In this document: positions 61,284-64,000 of the stretch, piece by piece
Numbering within the stretch: the stretch's first letter is position 1
Layout: each line of letters opens with the position of its first letter
Source of the DNA: Desulfospira joergensenii DSM 10085
GTDB taxonomy: Bacteria; Desulfobacterota; Desulfobacteria; Desulfobacterales; Desulfobacteraceae
Assembly (NCBI RefSeq): GCF_000420085.1
Contig: NZ_ATUG01000003.1
Location: 868,001 to 932,000 of the forward strand
DNA length: 64,000 nt
Direction of reading: 5' to 3'
Position numbers and translations under genes: made by a program
The notes under the pieces: model-generated
What the model was told of the DNA's origin: nothing
Databases searched by the model: none
Seen by the model: only the letters and a program-made list of their open reading frames with translations

Positions 61284-61785
61284 ATTGGGATATATATACT
61301 TTCCCAAAAATCCCAATTGACCAGATTATTCATGATTTTCTTCCTTGCCCTGATTCTACTCGCCGGCCCGGGTAGAATCATGTTATTGCCATTGAAAAAT
61401 GATTCACCTTATTGACCGGCGATGGAAGCAGCAAAAAGCATGAACCATAGGGCTTATGAGTTTCCGGCACCCGGAAACTCATAATGAGATGAAAAAAGAA
61501 GAGGTTGCCACAATTTTCAGGCATACATATTGCTGTTTCTGGAACTGACAGATTTTCAATAACCCTGGCTGGAAGGCCCGCAGAACCGCTCCAAAGACCG
61601 GGCCGGAACCATCATTCAATGCAAGGTTCCGATCATGGGATGGCAGATCCCGGCGGGGCATAAAGAAACGTGCATGACCCGTTATTGCCGGACAAATGTG
61701 TTTACCGGATGAACTGACCCACCGGACTGGTTGACGGCAATCAGTTTTAATAGTTTAACTATCTTTAGATGAGGAGAGTGTATTT
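61284..61785. other. Gap before the TRAP operon with two inverted repeats
   Basis: No gene that I can support. It holds TGATTCTAC (61351-61359) paired with GTAGAATCA (61372-61380), and a hairpin with perfect 14-base arms, TTATGAGTTTCCGG (61454-61467) and its reverse complement (61471-61484), around a three-base loop. From 61560 to 61715 a Cys-containing frame without a start (KVPIMGWQIPAGHKETC) may be a gene relic. TTGACG at about 61733 is a possible -35 for the TRAP operon. Confidence 0.4.
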
Positions 61786-62763
61786 ATGAAAAAAAGAAAT
61801 TTATTTATCATCGCAGTCATTGTAGCGGCCTTCACCCTGACATTGGTGGCAGGCCCCCTTCAGGCGGCCAAAAGAAGATATGTTTCCATTGCCGCCGGCT
61901 GGGTGACCGGAGCCTATTTCCCCATGGCCGGTGCCATTTCAAGAATCGCCTGGAAACATCTGAAAGAGGAAGGCATAAAGGTCACAGCTGAATCTTCAGG
62001 CGCCTCCGTTGCCAATTCAAAACTGATCGGTGCAGGGGATACAGATTTTGCCATCCTGCAAAATGACATTGCGTCCTATGCCTACAATGGAAAGAAGGGG
62101 ATGTTTGATAAACCCATTACCAACCTTCTGGGGGTATGCACCCTCTTTCCCGAACATGTTCAGATTGTTGCAAGAAAAGACTCCAATATTAAATCCATAG
62201 CCGATCTTAAGGGCAAAAAAGTGGCCATCGGCCCTGTGGGTTCGGGCACCACTGAAAATGCCACCCAGATTCTTGAAGCCTGGGGCCTGTCTGTAGAAGA
62301 TCTGGCCAAAGCAGAGCAGTTGACCGCTTCCCAGTCTGCAGACTATTTAAAGGACGGAAGACTGGATGCCGCTTTTTTTACGGTTGCCCTGGGCGCTGCC
62401 GTGATCATGGATACGGCCCTGATGGTCCCCATTGACATCGTCCCAGTGGAAGGACCCAATGTTGAAAAGCTGATCAAAAAATATCCCTTTTACGCCAAAC
62501 AGACCGTTCCGGGAAAGACCTATAAACAAAACGACAGCGACATTCCCACCGTATCGGTCATGGCCATGCTGGCGGCCAGCGCAGAGCTTGAAGAAGACAT
62601 TGTATACTCCATTATCAATGCCATCTATTCCGACCTTCCCCAGCTGAAAAAAGCCCATGCCAAGTTCAAGGACATTGCAATGGAAAAAGGGCTTGTGGGC
62701 ATGGGGATTCCCCTTCACCCCGGCGCAGAAAAATACTTTAAGGAAAAAGGGTTGATTAAATAA
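61786..62763 (+). CDS. TAXI family TRAP transporter substrate-binding protein
   Basis: A 325-residue periplasmic protein of the TAXI group. The signal peptide is MKKRNLFIIAVIVAAFTLTLVAGP with cleavage near LQAAK. The mature part starts YVSIAAGWVTGAYFPMAGAIS, the family's TGxYxPxGxxI region, and has ESSGASVANSKLIGAGDTDFAILQND and IADLKGKKVAIGPVGSGTTENATQIL. TAXI systems take up small organic acids (2-oxoglutarate and glutamate in known cases). ATG 61786 has a GAGGAG site. With the CoA-transferase upstream, an acid used by that pathway is a fair guess. Confidence 0.92.
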   Translation: MKKRNLFIIAVIVAAFTLTLVAGPLQAAKRRYVSIAAGWVTGAYFPMAGAISRIAWKHLKEEGIKVTAESSGASVANSKLIGAGDTDFAILQNDIASYAYNGKKGMFDKPITNLLGVCTLFPEHVQIVARKDSNIKSIADLKGKKVAIGPVGSGTTENATQILEAWGLSVEDLAKAEQLTASQSADYLKDGRLDAAFFTVALGAAVIMDTALMVPIDIVPVEGPNVEKLIKKYPFYAKQTVPGKTYKQNDSDIPTVSVMAMLAASAELEEDIVYSIINAIYSDLPQLKKAHAKFKDIAMEKGLVGMGIPLHPGAEKYFKEKGLIK

Positions 62764-62787
62764 GCAAGCCATCTGTCAATTACAGGG

Positions 62788-62820
62788 CCGGGTCTGCCAC
62801 CTACGGGGTGGCAGACCCGG
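62788..62820 (+). promoter_or_regulatory. Intercistronic stem-loop between TRAP genes
   Basis: Perfect 14-base arms, CCGGGTCTGCCACC and its reverse complement, around TACGG. No T run follows, so it is more likely a barrier to RNA decay or a partial terminator, giving more binding protein than permease. Confidence 0.55.
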
Positions 62821-62902
62821 TCCGGCCACATGAACATTTTTAAACCCGGGAAGGGGTATGCAGGCGGGTATCTCTGTTATTTCCGGGCACGGAGGGATCT
62901 TA

Positions 62903-64000
62903 GTGGACAAGGATATTTCCCGGGACAATATCAAATCGGGCCGGATCATCATGGAGGAATCGGAAACCGGTTCCAGGAATATTCGAGGAAAAATCGGACA
63001 GGTAATTTCCTTTATTGCCATTGCCATGTCTCTTTTCCAGTTATATACGGGTTTTGCCGGTGAACTGGCCGGATCCAAACAGCTTTCCGTTCACCTGGCC
63101 TTTGCCATGGTTCTCTGCTTTGTTTATTATCCCTTCAGGAAAAAGTCCCCAACAGACCGGATCCCCATTTCAGATCTCATCCTGGCCCTCCTTGGCGGGG
63201 GATGTGCAATTTATCTTTATATCAACTACACCCATGTGGTCACCTCTGTGGGGGATGCGGCCACCTACGACATCCTTGTAGGATCCTGCCTGATCCTTCT
63301 TGTTCTTGAGGCCACCCGGAGAAGCATCTCACCCATTCTACCCATTATCTGCATTATTTTTCTATTGTATGCCTATTTCGGCCCTTATATGCCCGGAGAA
63401 CTCGGCCACCGTGGGTTTAGGGCCAAACGGATCGTAGACCATATCTTCATGTCCGGAGAGGGATTATGGGGGGTACCCTTGAGGGTATCTGCCACCTTTG
63501 TTTTTCTCTTTGTTCTCTTTGGCGCCATTCTCGATAAAATCGGAGCTGGCCAGTACCTGATCAACCTTTCCTTTGCCATGATGGGCAAGTACCGCGGCGG
63601 CCCGGCAAAGGCGGCTGTGGTGGCCTCCTGCGCCATGGGCTCCATCTCGGGATCTTCCATTGCCAATACCGTTACAACCGGGGCCATGACCATCCCCCTG
63701 ATGAAAAAAGTCGGCTTTAAATCCCACACCGCCGGTGCGGTTGAGGTGGCCGCCTCAACCAACGGACAGCTCATGCCCCCCATCATGGGGGCGGCCGCAT
63801 TTATCATGGCTGAAATCATCGGAGTGCCCTATATAGAAATCGTAAAGGCGGCCTTCATTCCCGCCCTTCTCTCCTATGCCGCCATATTTTCAATTGTCCA
63901 TCTTGAGGCGGTCAAGGAAAATATCCGGGGACTGACCAAGGAGGAAACCCCGCCCTTTTTGAAAACATTTCTTTCCGGGGTTCATTTTCTCATTCCCCTT
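62903..64000 (+). CDS. TRAP transporter fused permease (4TM/12TM), N-terminal part
   Basis: The gene runs past the window end; 366 codons are seen. It begins with a hydrophilic stretch and then helices of the small (DctQ-like) part (IGQVISFIAIAMSLFQLYTGFAG), and goes on into the large DctM-like part (ATFVFLFVLFGAILDKIGAGQYLINLSFAMMGKYRGGPAKAAVVASCAMGSISGSSIANTVTTGAMTIPLM), typical of permeases paired with TAXI proteins. GTG 62903 is the preferred start, six bases after GGAGGG; an in-frame ATG at 62858 would add 15 residues. Confidence 0.9.
   Translation, partial: MDKDISRDNIKSGRIIMEESETGSRNIRGKIGQVISFIAIAMSLFQLYTGFAGELAGSKQLSVHLAFAMVLCFVYYPFRKKSPTDRIPISDLILALLGGGCAIYLYINYTHVVTSVGDAATYDILVGSCLILLVLEATRRSISPILPIICIIFLLYAYFGPYMPGELGHRGFRAKRIVDHIFMSGEGLWGVPLRVSATFVFLFVLFGAILDKIGAGQYLINLSFAMMGKYRGGPAKAAVVASCAMGSISGSSIANTVTTGAMTIPLMKKVGFKSHTAGAVEVAASTNGQLMPPIMGAAAFIMAEIIGVPYIEIVKAAFIPALLSYAAIFSIVHLEAVKENIRGLTKEETPPFLKTFLSGVHFLIPL

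Noticed and set aside
61479..61661. Short open frame on the minus strand before the TRAP operon
   Set aside because: No ribosome site, no family pattern, and a stretch that looks non-coding.

Overview
The window looks like the chromosome of a strictly anaerobic, sulfate-reducing type bacterium of the Desulfobacterota, most likely Desulfobacterales. The clues are a tungsten-type aldehyde:ferredoxin oxidoreductase with its own ferredoxin, a selenocysteine formate dehydrogenase, sigma-54 control of CoA-dependent catabolism, an MttB-family methyltransferase, TAXI-type TRAP uptake and an ole long-chain hydrocarbon locus. This assignment is inferred from gene content, not from a marker gene. No rRNA, tRNA, CRISPR array or transposase was found.

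Layout. 1-3.36 kb: end of an AOR gene, its ferredoxin and two moeA genes (cofactor insertion). 3.39-6.42 kb: an ECF sigma factor unit with a membrane anti-sigma candidate and a lipoprotein that share an E-set/glycogen-binding-like domain, a secreted Gly/Ser-rich protein, and a divergent secreted protein; matching promoter-like elements (GTAACC-N16-GTTATA) face both ways. 6.5-9.6 kb: a ZIP metal transporter and fdhA with an in-frame UGA plus SECIS. 9.66-16.9 kb: a dipeptide ABC transporter operon ending in an M55 D-aminopeptidase and dapF, suggesting salvage of cell-wall peptides. 17.3-19.5 kb: MoaD-like, ThiF/HesA-like, sirtuin and HIT genes. 19.6-20.9 kb: a hypothetical protein and a rhomboid protease.

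20.9-29.7 kb is an AT-rich accessory island of small genes (DUF4386, GNAT, two NAD(P)-binding proteins, EamA, VOC, ABM, SnoaL-like). It centres on a PAS/sigma-54 activator facing a sigma-54-like promoter, with two palindromes at enhancer distance. 29.7-38.5 kb holds a 1430-residue KS-CLF-DH-DH protein (PfaC-like) followed by oleA, oleB, an unknown membrane protein and oleC: a candidate polyunsaturated hydrocarbon or beta-lactone pathway, with no oleD in view. 38.5-41.5 kb: a DHH-CBS phosphoesterase, a Mut7-C protein, a DUF3124 protein and the remnant of a Kef-type antiporter.

41.9-53.6 kb is one long operon: Tat-type peptide-binding protein, four ABC subunits, a non-pyrrolysine MttB-family methyltransferase, an M20 dipeptidase, a GntR/HutC regulator, an amidohydrolase and an Xaa-Pro type M24 peptidase. 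It looks like uptake and breakdown of a peptide that carries a methylated amine. 53.6-64 kb: a flavodoxin-ferredoxin protein, a thiolase and a class III aminotransferase on the minus strand, a sigma-54 activator, then both subunits of a CoA-transferase and a TAXI TRAP transporter on the plus strand. Sigma-54-like promoters precede the aminotransferase and the CoA-transferase. Together these fit conversion of a beta-amino or beta-keto acid to acetyl-CoA. The last gene runs off the window.
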